NCBI GenBank assembly: GCA_002238705.1
Contig: MPMW01000001.1
Coordinates: 1-64,000, forward strand
Direction: 5' to 3'
Length of the DNA stretch: 64,000 nucleotides
From: Acidobacteria bacterium bin61
GTDB lineage: Bacteria > Acidobacteriota > Vicinamibacteria > Marinacidobacterales > Marinacidobacteraceae
The position numbers and the translations under genes are program-made. Within the stretch, counting starts at the first letter, position 1. Each line of letters begins with the position of its first letter. Under the pieces are notes generated by a model. It made no database searches and was not told where the DNA came from. It saw nothing but the letters and a program-made list of their open reading frames with translations. This document shows, in pieces, positions 7,372-15,020 of the stretch.

Positions 7372-8424
7372 TCAAGCATGCAGAGTGGCGAGGTCTCCCA
7401 GTGAAGCAGGGAACGGTGGACGGGCGACGCCGCGTTCCGTGACGATGGCGGTGATGTAGCGGGCGGGAGTCACGTCAAAGGCCGGGTTCCAGACCCGAAC
7501 GCCTTCCGGCGCGATTCGGGTTCCGGCGATCTTGACGATTTCCTCGGGATCGCGTTGCTCGATGGGAATCTCCGCACCGGTTGGCGTTTCCAGATCCACA
7601 CTCGAAAAGGGCGCCGCGACCACGAAAGGGACGCCGTGTTCCTTCGCCAGAACCGCCGCCTGGTAGGTGCCGATCTTGTTGGCGGAGTCTCCGTTGGCCG
7701 CGATCCGGTCGGCTCCCACAACGACCGCGTCCATTCTCGCGCCGGCGAGGAGGGAGCCGACCATCCCGTCGGTGACGAGGGTGACCGGAATGCCGTCTTC
7801 CTTGAGTTCCCACGCCGTGAGCCTTGCGCCCTGAAGATAGGGCCGGGTCTCGGGAGCGAACACCTCCACCGGGCGGCCGGACTCGGCAATCGCCCGCACG
7901 ATCCCGAGCGCGGTCCCGTACCCCGAGGTGGCGAGGCTCCCCGCGTTGCAGTGGGTCAGGATGCGGGCCGCTCTGTCCGCCGGTGACAGCAGGCCGGCGC
8001 CGAGCGCGCCCAGGCGGCGGTTCGCTGCCAGGTCTTCGGCAGCGATTCGGTCGGCCTCGACTTCGAGTTCACCAAGCAGATCGGCGGCCGGCGCGGAGAG
8101 CACCGACTCGAGCCGGGACCGCATGCGGGTGAGAGCGGCGCGCAGGTTGACGGCGGTTGGCCGGGTGTTCAGGAGCGCGGCGGCCAGGCGATCGAACCGT
8201 CCGGCCTCGGTACCGGAATCAGCGCCGCGAGCGAACCCGAGCACCACCGCATAGGCGGCCGCGATTCCGATGGCGGGCGCTCCCCGGATCGCCATGTCGC
8301 GGATGGCGTTGGCCACCTCATCCGCCCTGGCGCACTCGATCCACACTTTTTCGAACGGGAGCCGGCGCTGGTCCAGGAGTTGGAGGACCCGGCGCTCGGA
8401 GTCCCACCGGAACGGGCGGACCAT
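7372..8424 (-). CDS. mtnA: S-methyl-5-thioribose-1-phosphate isomerase MtnA
   Basis: MtnA converts methylthioribose-1-phosphate to methylthioribulose-1-phosphate in 5'-methylthioadenosine salvage. The catalytic cysteine is in 'THCNAGSLATSGYGT' (Cys159) and the catalytic aspartate in 'VVGADRIAANGDSANKIGTY' (Asp239), almost the same numbering as in Bacillus subtilis (160/240). 'IRGAPAIG' near residue 47 is also diagnostic. A GTG five codons upstream is an alternative start; the ATG gives the usual N-terminus. The product is the presumed substrate of the RuBisCO-like/cupin protein encoded two genes downstream on the same strand, which makes a metabolic link plausible. eIF2B-alpha-like paralogues such as ribose-1,5-bisphosphate isomerase are less likely given these motifs. 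Confidence 0.95.
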   Translation of the reverse strand: MVRPFRWDSERRVLQLLDQRRLPFEKVWIECARADEVANAIRDMAIRGAPAIGIAAAYAVVLGFARGADSGTEAGRFDRLAAALLNTRPTAVNLRAALTRMRSRLESVLSAPAADLLGELEVEADRIAAEDLAANRRLGALGAGLLSPADRAARILTHCNAGSLATSGYGTALGIVRAIAESGRPVEVFAPETRPYLQGARLTAWELKEDGIPVTLVTDGMVGSLLAGARMDAVVVGADRIAANGDSANKIGTYQAAVLAKEHGVPFVVAAPFSSVDLETPTGAEIPIEQRDPEEIVKIAGTRIAPEGVRVWNPAFDVTPARYITAIVTERGVARPPFPASLGDLATLHA

Positions 8425-8553
8425 GGGTTCACCGTACACGACCGGGGGGACTGGTGTTGCTCGCGGAGGGGGATCGCCATGATGAACAGGGTCTCCGTCC
8501 CGGCAGCCTTACAGGCCGCGTGCCAGCCTGGAGGCCAACCGCATCCGCTGTGA

Positions 8554-8716
8554 GGGCGGTACCAAAGGGTGGCGCGGGCGGTTTCGACCGCCTCTCGGCG
8601 GTCGATGCCGGCCGGAGGCCGGCGCTCCGAGCCGTGTGGGCGGTACCGAAGGGTGGCGCGGGCGGTTTCGACCGCCTCCCGGCGGTCGATGCCGGCCGGA
8701 GGCCGGCGCTCCGAGC
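8554..8716. repeat. Two tandem copies of a palindromic interspersed repeat
   Basis: Two units of 79 bp (8554-8632 and 8638-8716) are nearly identical, with only two differences. Each contains two perfect hairpins in a row: GACCGCC-tctc/tccc-GGCGGTC and GCCGGCC-gga-GGCCGGC. A 55-bp part of the unit (8578-8632) recurs exactly, in reverse orientation, at 20628-20682. The layout of paired hairpins in intergenic space is like REP/BIME elements of other bacteria. The 8425-8766 gap holds no gene that I can support; it contains these repeats and the hairpin at 8731-8754. Confidence 0.85.
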
Positions 8717-8730
8717 TAAGTCCGACTGGT

Positions 8731-8754
8731 GCGGAACGGGGTTCCCCGTTCCGC
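8731..8754 (-). terminator. Perfect 11-bp hairpin downstream of atpE
   Basis: The arms GCGGAACGGGG and CCCCGTTCCGC pair perfectly around a two-base turn, 12 bp beyond the atpE stop codon. No run of T follows on either strand, so it is not a classic intrinsic terminator. It may protect the 3' end of the atp transcript or help pausing. Confidence 0.4.
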
Positions 8755-8766
8755 TCCAGATCGGGC

Positions 8767-9090
8767 TCAGCCGTTCCAGAGAACGAAGAAGATGATCAGC
8801 GCGGTGACGAATGCGTAGATGACGAGCGACTCGATCAGCACCAGACCAAGGAGCAGCGAGAAGCGGATCTGCGGAGCGGCGCCGGGGTTCCGGGCGAGGC
8901 TTTCGCAGGCTCCGACCACCGCGCGTCCCTGCGCGGTAGCGCCAAAGGCGGCGGCGATGGCGATCGCGCCACCCGCTGCAATCAGCGCCCACTGGCTGAC
9001 TACCGGATCCCAGCCTCCCTGGGCGAAGACCGGGGAAGCGGCGAGAACGCCGAAGACGGCCAGCAGGGTCGTCCGAAACTTGTTGGACAC
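8767..9090 (-). CDS. atpE: ATP synthase Fo subunit c
   Basis: This is the ring-forming subunit of the Fo motor. The protein has an N-terminal signal-like segment (about residues 8-23, ending near 'VFAQGG'), then two transmembrane helices joined by the polar loop 'SLARNPGAAPQ'. The ion-binding carboxylate is the Glu in 'LVLIESLVIY'. The neighbouring Ser and the Tyr five residues after Glu, plus the Gln in 'AQGRAVVGACESLARNP' of helix 1, match the Gln32/Glu65/Ser66/Tyr70 set of the Na+-binding ring of Ilyobacter tartaricus; Thr67 is Leu here. Cleaved leader sequences on subunit c are known in several phyla. The gene is last in the nuo/atp cluster. Confidence 0.95.
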   Translation of the reverse strand: MSNKFRTTLLAVFGVLAASPVFAQGGWDPVVSQWALIAAGGAIAIAAAFGATAQGRAVVGACESLARNPGAAPQIRFSLLLGLVLIESLVIYAFVTALIIFFVLWNG

Positions 9091-9107
9091 GATGGTTTCT
9101 CCTTGGA

Positions 9108-9797
9108 TCAGTGCTCCTCGGCGGCGACCGCGCCGCCGAGATAGATGACGGTGAGCATGGTGAAGACGAAGGCCTGGAGGGTGCTGCCGAAGACGCCGAA
9201 CGCCATCATCGGGACGGGCACCACGAAGGGGATCAGGAACGCGAACACCACGACGACCAGCTCTTCACCGAAGATGTTCCCGAAGAGCCGGACCGAAAGC
9301 GAAAGGATGCGGCTGAGATGGCTGATGATTTCGATCGGCAGCATCACGACCGCGAGCCAGGGACTCGGCCCGAGGAAGTGGGCGAAGTACTTCTTCGCTC
9401 CGTGGGCCCGGATCCCCTGGTAGTTGTAGTAGAGGAACGCGACGATGGCGCATCCCACCGGCATGTTGATGCTCACGGTGGGGGATGAGAAGTAGGGCAC
9501 CAGCCCGAACAGGTTGCTGAACCAGATGAACAGCGCCAGCGTGCCTACCAGCCCCAGGAACCGGCGCCCCTTCGCCCCGACGTTTTCGCGCAGCAGCGAC
9601 AGCAGGCCCCCGACCAGCGCCTCGAGGATCAATTGGAGCCGGCCCGGGTTCTCCACCGAGATGCGGCGGCGGAAGAAGATCGCGAAGCCGGAGAGCACAA
9701 TCGCCACGAAGACCGCCATCACGATGTGATCCGGCGGATGAACGTGGAACCACTCCTCGATCAGGTGCGTGAAGGCTGAGTAGTGGTGGATTTCCAT
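9108..9797 (-). CDS. atpB: ATP synthase Fo subunit a
   Basis: Subunit a is the stator half-channel protein that works against the c-ring. The essential arginine is in 'SLSVRLFGNIFGEELV', with the usual following Asn and Glu. Several hydrophobic helices and 'LFIWFSNLFGLVPYF' are typical of the family. The N-terminus is short ('MEIHHYSAFTHL') and the length of 229 residues is normal for compact forms. It lies 17 bp upstream of atpE and 23 bp downstream of atpI, in a row of membrane-subunit genes. No b, delta, alpha, gamma, beta or epsilon gene follows, so F1 must be encoded elsewhere. Confidence 0.95.
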   Translation of the reverse strand: MEIHHYSAFTHLIEEWFHVHPPDHIVMAVFVAIVLSGFAIFFRRRISVENPGRLQLILEALVGGLLSLLRENVGAKGRRFLGLVGTLALFIWFSNLFGLVPYFSSPTVSINMPVGCAIVAFLYYNYQGIRAHGAKKYFAHFLGPSPWLAVVMLPIEIISHLSRILSLSVRLFGNIFGEELVVVVFAFLIPFVVPVPMMAFGVFGSTLQAFVFTMLTVIYLGGAVAAEEH

Positions 9798-9820
9798 GGT
9801 CTGGCAGGGCGAACGAGCGG

Positions 9821-10270
9821 TCAGGCGCCTTGGCTGAGGTTCTCCCTGTCCTCCGGGTCATCCGGGGGAGGAGAGGCTGGCGGTGTACGAAGGGCCGTGA
9901 AGCCCCCGTTCCGCAGTTCCAGCAGGACGGCCAGGTTCGGCGCGCCCAACCCGCACACGACGCCGATCACGTCGGCGTTCCAGACGGCAATTATCGCAAC
10001 CAGGACGCCGCCGAGCAAGAGATAACGAACTCCGGTAAGCGCAGCCAGCGCGATCGCCGAGCGGGCGGACTGGATTCCGCTCAGACCCCCGACCACGCGG
10101 CGGAGGACGAGGATGTTGAGCATGGAGACGGTCGCCCCGCCCAGCACCGAGAGCCCGATCCGGGGGCCGAACGTGAGGCCGACGAGGGCGGCGGCGGCGG
10201 CGAGGGTGAGCGCCCGCCGGGTCAGACGGACCTCTCGGCCGGCTTCCACCCGTCCATCCGGGTTGGCCAT
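9821..10270 (-). CDS. atpI: ATP synthase subunit I (AtpI-like)
   Basis: This is a 149-residue membrane protein with four predicted transmembrane segments (about residues 18-34, 40-56, 66-95 and 100-115) and a hydrophilic proline-rich C-terminus. Position between atpZ and atpB, small size and topology fit AtpI, which assists c-ring assembly and may take part in Mg2+ transport. Sequence identity of AtpI proteins is low, so the name rests mainly on context. The start codon overlaps the atpZ stop by one base (TGATG), indicating coupled translation. Confidence 0.75.
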   Translation of the reverse strand: MANPDGRVEAGREVRLTRRALTLAAAAALVGLTFGPRIGLSVLGGATVSMLNILVLRRVVGGLSGIQSARSAIALAALTGVRYLLLGGVLVAIIAVWNADVIGVVCGLGAPNLAVLLELRNGGFTALRTPPASPPPDDPEDRENLSQGA

Positions 10271-10524
10271 CAGCGTTCTCCCCCCGAATCCTCAGGCGGG
10301 GGATCGTTCTCCGCCACCGCCGACGCGGCGCGAACCACGTTGCGGAGGCCGGCAACGATGCCGAGGCCCAGGAAAACCAGGAAAAGCCAGGGCGCGGTCC
10401 CGAGCCAGCGGTCGAGCAGCCAGCCGGCGCCGCCGCCGAGCACGATCGCCATCGGCACCGAAAACCCGAGGCTGAGCAGGGTCAGCATCCGGGCGCGCGG
10501 CGCGACCGGAGGCTCCGGGGTCAC
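10270..10524 (-). CDS. atpZ: AtpZ/AtpI-like Fo accessory protein
   Basis: This 84-residue protein has two transmembrane helices: 'LLSLGFSVPMAIVLGGGAGW', then 'LDRWLGTAPWLFLVFLGLGI'. The second is followed by 'AGLRNVVRA'. The pattern G-x-x-LD-x-W-x-G-T between the helices and a G-x-x-x-G-x-R-N end is the hallmark of the AtpZ (ATPase gene 1) family, which usually precedes atpI and atpB. AtpZ forms a complex with AtpI in some bacteria and has been linked to Mg2+/Ca2+ entry for ATP synthase. The gene starts 39 bp after nuoM and belongs to the same apparent transcript. Confidence 0.8.
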   Translation of the reverse strand: MTPEPPVAPRARMLTLLSLGFSVPMAIVLGGGAGWLLDRWLGTAPWLFLVFLGLGIVAGLRNVVRAASAVAENDPPPEDSGGER

Positions 10525-10563
10525 CGGCGGTAATCCCCCGCCCGCGGCGGTCGGGCAGCGATG

Positions 10564-12150
10564 TCAGTTATCGCTCGGGACGGCGCTGTCCCGGAGCTGT
10601 TCCTCGATCTCGGCCGGCAGCGGCGGCGCTTCGGCCGTCTGGGCGCTCTCGGGCGAGACCCGCTCGACGATGGCGGCCACCGGGACCGCGAGCTTCTCGA
10701 GGAACGGCTTGGGATAGACGCCGATGAAGATGCAGAGCGCGACGATCGGGACCAGGGTGGCGTTTTCGCGGCTGGTCAAGTCGGCGAGCCCCCGGTTCTC
10801 TTCCTTGTCCAGCTTGCCGAACATGACCCGCTGGTAGAGCCAGAGCAGGTAGGCGGCGCCGAGCACGATTCCGGAGACGGCGAACGCGGCGTACACCCAG
10901 TCCACCTGGAAGATGCCCTGGAGGATCAGGAACTCGCCGATGAAGCCGTTCAGCATGGGAAGCCCCATGGAGGCGAGCGCGATGATCAGGAAGAGCGCGG
11001 CGTACTTGGGCACCACCTTGGCGATCCCGCCGTAGGCGGCGATTTCGCGGGTGTGGCGCTGCTCGTACATGATGCCGACGAGCAGGAAGAGTCCCCCGGT
11101 GGAGAGCCCGTGGTTGATCATCTGGAGGATGCCGCCCTCGAGGCCCAGCGTGTTCAGCGCGAAGACGCCGAGCATCACGAAGCCGAGGTGGCTCACCGAG
11201 CTATAGGCGACAAGGCTCTTCCAGTCCTTCTGGACCAGCGCCACCAGCGCGCCGTAGATGATCCCGATGATCGCGAGGGTGGCCACCCACCACACCGCCT
11301 CCCGGCTGGCTTCCGGCAGCAGCGGAATCGAGAACCGCACGAACCCGTAGGTCCCCATCTTCAGCAGCACCCCGGCCAGGATGACCGAGCCGGCGGTGGG
11401 CGCCTCGACGTGAGCGTCCGGCAGCCAGGTGTGGAAGGGGAACATCGGGACCTTGATCGCGAATCCGATGAAGAAGGCCAGGAACACCCAGAACTGGAGG
11501 CCGGAGGCGTAGGACGTCTCCATCAGCCGGAGCAGGTCGAAGGTGTATTCGCCGGTCGCCCCGTGGTGGGCGAAGTAGAGGGCCAGGATGCCGAGCAGCA
11601 TCAGCACGCTGCCCACCAGGGTGTAGAGGAAGAACTTGATTGCCGCGTAGAGCTTCCTTGGCCCGCCCCAGACCCCGATCAGGAAGTACATCGGGACCAG
11701 CATCACTTCCCAGAACACATAGAACAGGAAGAAGTCGAGGGAAACGAAGACCCCGAGCATTCCCGTCTGGAGGAACAGGAGGAAGATGTAGTACTGCTTG
11801 ACCCGCTCGGTGACGCCTTTCCAGGAGGACAGGATGGCAATGAAGCCGAGCAGGGTGGTCATCAGGACCAGCAGCAGGCTGATTCCGTCGAGTCCGAGGT
11901 TGTATTCGACGCCGATGCTCGGAATCCACTCGTAGCGCTCCCCGAACTGGAACTGCGGTCCTGCCGCGTCGAACGCGAACCACAGCGGCAGCGAGATCAG
12001 GAATCCGATGAGCGCCGCGCCGTTCGCGAGCCACCGGACCCGGTTTTCGTCGGTCTTCTTGACGAAAAACAGGATGAAGAGCGCCGCAATCGCCGGGAAG
12101 AAGACCACCAGCGAGAGGATCGGGAAGTTGAAGGGGTTGTTCTCGAACAT
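10564..12150 (-). CDS. nuoM: NADH-quinone oxidoreductase subunit M
   Basis: NuoM is one of the antiporter-like proton-pumping subunits of complex I. The protein has about 14 transmembrane helices. The key acidic residue is in 'FFLFYVFWEVMLVPMYFLIG' (TM5 Glu), and the pumping lysine region and HTWLPDAH loop are in 'IKVPMFPFHTWLPDAHVEAP', followed by 'LAGVLLKMGTYGFVRF'. Length (528 residues) fits NuoM rather than NuoL or an Mrp subunit. It follows nuoL, separated by a hairpin-rich gap, and precedes atpZ by 39 bp. nuoN, which usually follows, is not in the window. Confidence 0.95.
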   Translation of the reverse strand: MFENNPFNFPILSLVVFFPAIAALFILFFVKKTDENRVRWLANGAALIGFLISLPLWFAFDAAGPQFQFGERYEWIPSIGVEYNLGLDGISLLLVLMTTLLGFIAILSSWKGVTERVKQYYIFLLFLQTGMLGVFVSLDFFLFYVFWEVMLVPMYFLIGVWGGPRKLYAAIKFFLYTLVGSVLMLLGILALYFAHHGATGEYTFDLLRLMETSYASGLQFWVFLAFFIGFAIKVPMFPFHTWLPDAHVEAPTAGSVILAGVLLKMGTYGFVRFSIPLLPEASREAVWWVATLAIIGIIYGALVALVQKDWKSLVAYSSVSHLGFVMLGVFALNTLGLEGGILQMINHGLSTGGLFLLVGIMYEQRHTREIAAYGGIAKVVPKYAALFLIIALASMGLPMLNGFIGEFLILQGIFQVDWVYAAFAVSGIVLGAAYLLWLYQRVMFGKLDKEENRGLADLTSRENATLVPIVALCIFIGVYPKPFLEKLAVPVAAIVERVSPESAQTAEAPPLPAEIEEQLRDSAVPSDN

Positions 12151-12189
12151 TCGTTTTATCCGGAGCTAGTGGCGCAGGCGGGTACGCAA

Positions 12190-12413
12190 CCGCCGGTGGT
12201 GAAACTCTGATGACGCCCATTCGCGGCGCACAGCGCCGCGGGGGGAGGGGTGCGGGGAGGGCGTTTCCCCTTCCCCGCGAAAGATGGTGGAGGAATTCGC
12301 GCGGCGAATCCCTCCACCAGCCCGTGGCGAAAGTGCCCCGCCCGTATCCGCTCCGCCACCTTCGTGGCGCGGGACATTACCCGGCTCGGGCGGGGCGCTT
12401 TCGCCACGGGCTG
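12190..12413. repeat. Hairpin-rich gap between nuoL and nuoM with a 27-bp inverted repeat
   Basis: The left arm 12318-12344 and the right arm 12387-12413 are reverse complements at 26 of 27 positions, around a 42-base loop. The right arm touches the nuoL stop codon. A second hairpin sits at about 12290-12320 (GGTGGAGGAATTCGC paired with GCGAATCCCTCCACC, one mismatch). A third, GCGGCGC-aca-GCGCCGC, is near 12225-12241. No T-run follows, so these are not classic terminators. The block looks like an inserted palindromic element (REP/MITE-like) inside an operon, or an mRNA-processing site. No gene is visible in it. Confidence 0.7.
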
Positions 12414-14438
12414 TCAGTTCCAAAGGGTGAGGGCCCCGGCGAGCAGGACCACGGCGAACAGCATGAGGAGGGCGTAGTTCTGGAACAGCCCGGTCTGGAG
12501 CCGCCGGAACCGCGTGGAGGCGGCGGCCAGGATTTCGCCGACCAGGTTGACGGCCCGGTCCACGAGGTTCTGGTCGCTCAGATCGGAAAGGTCGCCGAAG
12601 AGCCGGGTGAGCGACGCCGAGCCGTTCACGGTGCCGTCCACGACCTTCTGATCGAAGCGGTAGAGACCCTCGCCGCCGCGCACCGTGCCCTGGACGGCGG
12701 TCGCGTCGTAAATCTCGTCCACGTAGTACTTGTTGAGCAGCGTCCGGTAGGTGCGGCTGCCGGCGAGCGCCGAGTCCCGCGTGGGGCCCGCCCAGTAGCG
12801 GCGGTAGGCGTAGAAGATCCCGGCCGCCGCCAGCGCTACGGAAAGTGCCATGAGGGCATATTCCACCGCGTAGGACGCGTGGGGGATCGGGGCCGGGCCG
12901 TGGCCGCCGGCGTAGATGGCGGGCTCGAGGAAATGCTCGATGCGGTTGGCGCCGCCGAGCGCCGCCGGGACACCGACGAAGCCCGCGACCACCGAGCCGG
13001 CCGCGAGGATGATCAACGGGATGGTCATCGAGGGCACGGATTCATGGAGATGCTTCTCCATCGCCGCGCCGCCCCGGAACTCGCCCCAGAACGTCATGAT
13101 GACCTGCCGGCTCATGTAGAAGGCGGTCATCGCCGCCGCCGCCGCGGCGAGCCCCCAGAGAGCGAGGTGGCCACCCTCAAAAGTCTTCCAGAGGATCTCG
13201 TCCTTGCTGAAGAACCCGGCGAGCGGCGGAATGCCCGCGATCGCCACGGTGGCGATCATGAACGTGTACGCGGTTCTGGGCATGTAGCGGGCGAGGCCGC
13301 CCATGTTCCGCATGTCCTGCATCTCGGTGTAGTGGCGGCGCCCGCCGGAGGCGTGCTCGGCGTGCTCCATGGTGTGGATCACGCTGCCGGAACCGAGGAA
13401 GAGGCACGCCTTGAAGAAGGCGTGGGTCATCAGGTGGAAGATCGCCGCCGCGAAGGCCCCGACGCCCGCGCCCAGGAACATGTAACCGAGTTGCGAGACG
13501 GTCGAGTAGGCGAGGACCTTCTTGATGTCCGTCTGGAAGAGCGCGATGGACGCCGCGAAGATGGCCGTCAGCGCGCCGATCGTGGCCACGAGCGCCATTG
13601 CCGCCGGAGCGTGCGAGAAGAGAACGCCGCTGCGGGCCACCATGTAGACGCCCGCGGTCACCATGGTCGCCGCGTGGATCAGGGCGGAGACCGGAGTGGG
13701 TCCTTCCATCGCGTCCGGCAGCCAGACGTAGAGGGGAATCTGCGCCGACTTGCCGGCCGCGCCGACGAAGAGCAGCACCCCGATGGCCGTCAGCACTCCG
13801 CCATGCATCTCCGAGGCGGAGATCTGACCCATCACCCCGTAGAAGTCGAGCGTCCCGAAGGTGACGAAGGTCAAGAACACGGCCATGATGAAGCCGGCGT
13901 CCCCGATCCGGTTCACGATGAACGCCTTCTTCCCCGCCGCCGCCGCCGCCGGCCGCTCGAACCAGAAACCGATGAGCAGGTACGAGCAGAGCCCCACGCC
14001 CTCCCAGCCGATGAACAGGAGCAGCATGTTCGCGCCCAGAACCAGGTTCAGCATGAAGAAGGTGAACAGGTTCAGATAGCTGAAGAACCGGCTGAAACCC
14101 GCGTCGTGGCTCATGTAGCCGAGCGAGTAGATGTGGATCAGCAGGCCGATCCCGGTGACCACCAGGGTCATCAGCATCGAGAGCGAATCGAGGCGGTAGG
14201 CCCAGTCCACTCCCATGCTGGGGATCCAGGAGAAGAGGGACTGCTCGACCCTTGCGGACGCCCCGCCCTCGGCGAGGAAGACCGTGAAGAAGAAGCCCAG
14301 CGCGATCAGGAAGGACGCGGCCACGGACCCGCAGGCGAGCAGGCCACTGAGCCGCTTTCCGAGGCGTTTCCCGAAGAGCCCGTTGATGGCCGCACCCAAC
14401 CCGGGGATGACCGGGATGAGCCAGAGCAGGGAGTTCAA
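12414..14438 (-). CDS. nuoL: NADH-quinone oxidoreductase subunit L
   Basis: NuoL is the distal antiporter-like subunit of complex I. At 674 residues it has the long C-terminal extension (lateral helix) that separates it from NuoM/NuoN. Conserved pieces are 'LLLFIGWEGVGLCSYLLIG' (TM5 Glu), 'GKSAQIPLYVWLPDAMEGPT' (pump lysine), 'VSALIHAATMVTAGVYM' and 'KKVLAYSTVSQLGYM'. The C-terminal part ('TRLFGDLSDLSDQNLVDRAVN') matches the amphipathic helix region. It appears to be the first gene of the nuoL-nuoM-atpZ-atpI-atpB-atpE run. A Mrp/Mnh antiporter subunit is excluded by length and neighbours. Confidence 0.95.
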   Translation of the reverse strand: MNSLLWLIPVIPGLGAAINGLFGKRLGKRLSGLLACGSVAASFLIALGFFFTVFLAEGGASARVEQSLFSWIPSMGVDWAYRLDSLSMLMTLVVTGIGLLIHIYSLGYMSHDAGFSRFFSYLNLFTFFMLNLVLGANMLLLFIGWEGVGLCSYLLIGFWFERPAAAAAGKKAFIVNRIGDAGFIMAVFLTFVTFGTLDFYGVMGQISASEMHGGVLTAIGVLLFVGAAGKSAQIPLYVWLPDAMEGPTPVSALIHAATMVTAGVYMVARSGVLFSHAPAAMALVATIGALTAIFAASIALFQTDIKKVLAYSTVSQLGYMFLGAGVGAFAAAIFHLMTHAFFKACLFLGSGSVIHTMEHAEHASGGRRHYTEMQDMRNMGGLARYMPRTAYTFMIATVAIAGIPPLAGFFSKDEILWKTFEGGHLALWGLAAAAAAMTAFYMSRQVIMTFWGEFRGGAAMEKHLHESVPSMTIPLIILAAGSVVAGFVGVPAALGGANRIEHFLEPAIYAGGHGPAPIPHASYAVEYALMALSVALAAAGIFYAYRRYWAGPTRDSALAGSRTYRTLLNKYYVDEIYDATAVQGTVRGGEGLYRFDQKVVDGTVNGSASLTRLFGDLSDLSDQNLVDRAVNLVGEILAAASTRFRRLQTGLFQNYALLMLFAVVLLAGALTLWN

Positions 14439-14644
14439 GGCAGCGTACTAAGCACTCCTGAGGTACGGGAACGGACGGCGCGCGGAAGGTACCGGATCGG
14501 GGCCTTTAGGTCAACGTGGGAGAGGGTCTCGAGCGGCGTCTCCAGGGGGTCGCGGCCGCTGCCGCGGCGCCCGAAGTCCGCCGCGCGCAGACGCAGGAGC
14601 CCATCCCTGCTCCCTCGTAGGGCGCGGATGTAGGGTCGGGAAGC

Positions 14645-14668
14645 ACGGGGACGGCCTCCCCGCTTTTT
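14645..14668 (+). terminator. Terminator-like hairpin plus T-run without an obvious upstream gene
   Basis: The stem CGGGGA/TCCCCG encloses a short loop and is followed by CTTTTT, the arrangement of an intrinsic terminator reading rightward. The nearest gene upstream on this strand is far away (nuoL is on the other strand). It may end an unannotated small transcript or be accidental. The rest of the 336-bp gap between nuoL and the Phd-like gene shows no coding region that I can support. Confidence 0.35.
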
Positions 14669-14774
14669 CCTGCCTCGCGAGATGCGCGGCAGGACCCGCG
14701 CATCGTTGTCTCGCCACTGAGGCCGGTGTCCGCAGGCTGCTAAGATGACTACATTGGTTCCTTTGGGAGATCAC

Positions 14775-15017
14775 ATGCGAACGGTTCAGTTGCGCGAAGC
14801 CAAGGCCACGTTGTCCGCTCTCGTTGAAGGAGCGGCGCACGGAGAGGGCGCGGTCATCACCCGCCGCGGGCAACCGCGCGCCGTCCTCCTCGGAGTTGCA
14901 GAGTGGGAACGGCTCCGGAGCGTCCCCTCCTTCGGCCGTCTGTTGGTCGCGTCCGGCCTGGCAGATGGCGACCTGCCGCCCAGGGACGCGAGGCCACCGC
15001 GACCTATCGTTCTGTAG
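14775..15017 (+). CDS. Phd/YefM-family antitoxin
   Basis: This is an 80-residue protein beginning 'MRTVQLREAKATLSALVEGA', then 'VITRRGQPRAVLLGVAEWERL', the standard Phd/YefM N-terminal DNA-binding fold. The C-terminal tail ('GLADGDLPPRDARPPRPIVL') would bind and block the toxin. The chosen ATG is preceded by GGGAG at a good distance, and an upstream in-frame ATG adds only ten unlike residues. The downstream PIN toxin gene follows after three bases. Such antitoxins usually repress their own promoter together with the toxin; no clear operator is visible. Confidence 0.9.
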   Translation: MRTVQLREAKATLSALVEGAAHGEGAVITRRGQPRAVLLGVAEWERLRSVPSFGRLLVASGLADGDLPPRDARPPRPIVL

Positions 15018-15020
15018 CCG

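Noticed and set aside
10561-12210. 549-codon open frame on the plus strand
   Set aside because: Antisense to nuoM, with an acidic, Gln/Glu-rich product without any motif.
12210-14633. 807-codon open frame on the plus strand
   Set aside because: Antisense to nuoL, with a low-complexity Gly/Arg/Glu/His-rich product. The nuoL motifs leave no doubt about the real strand.
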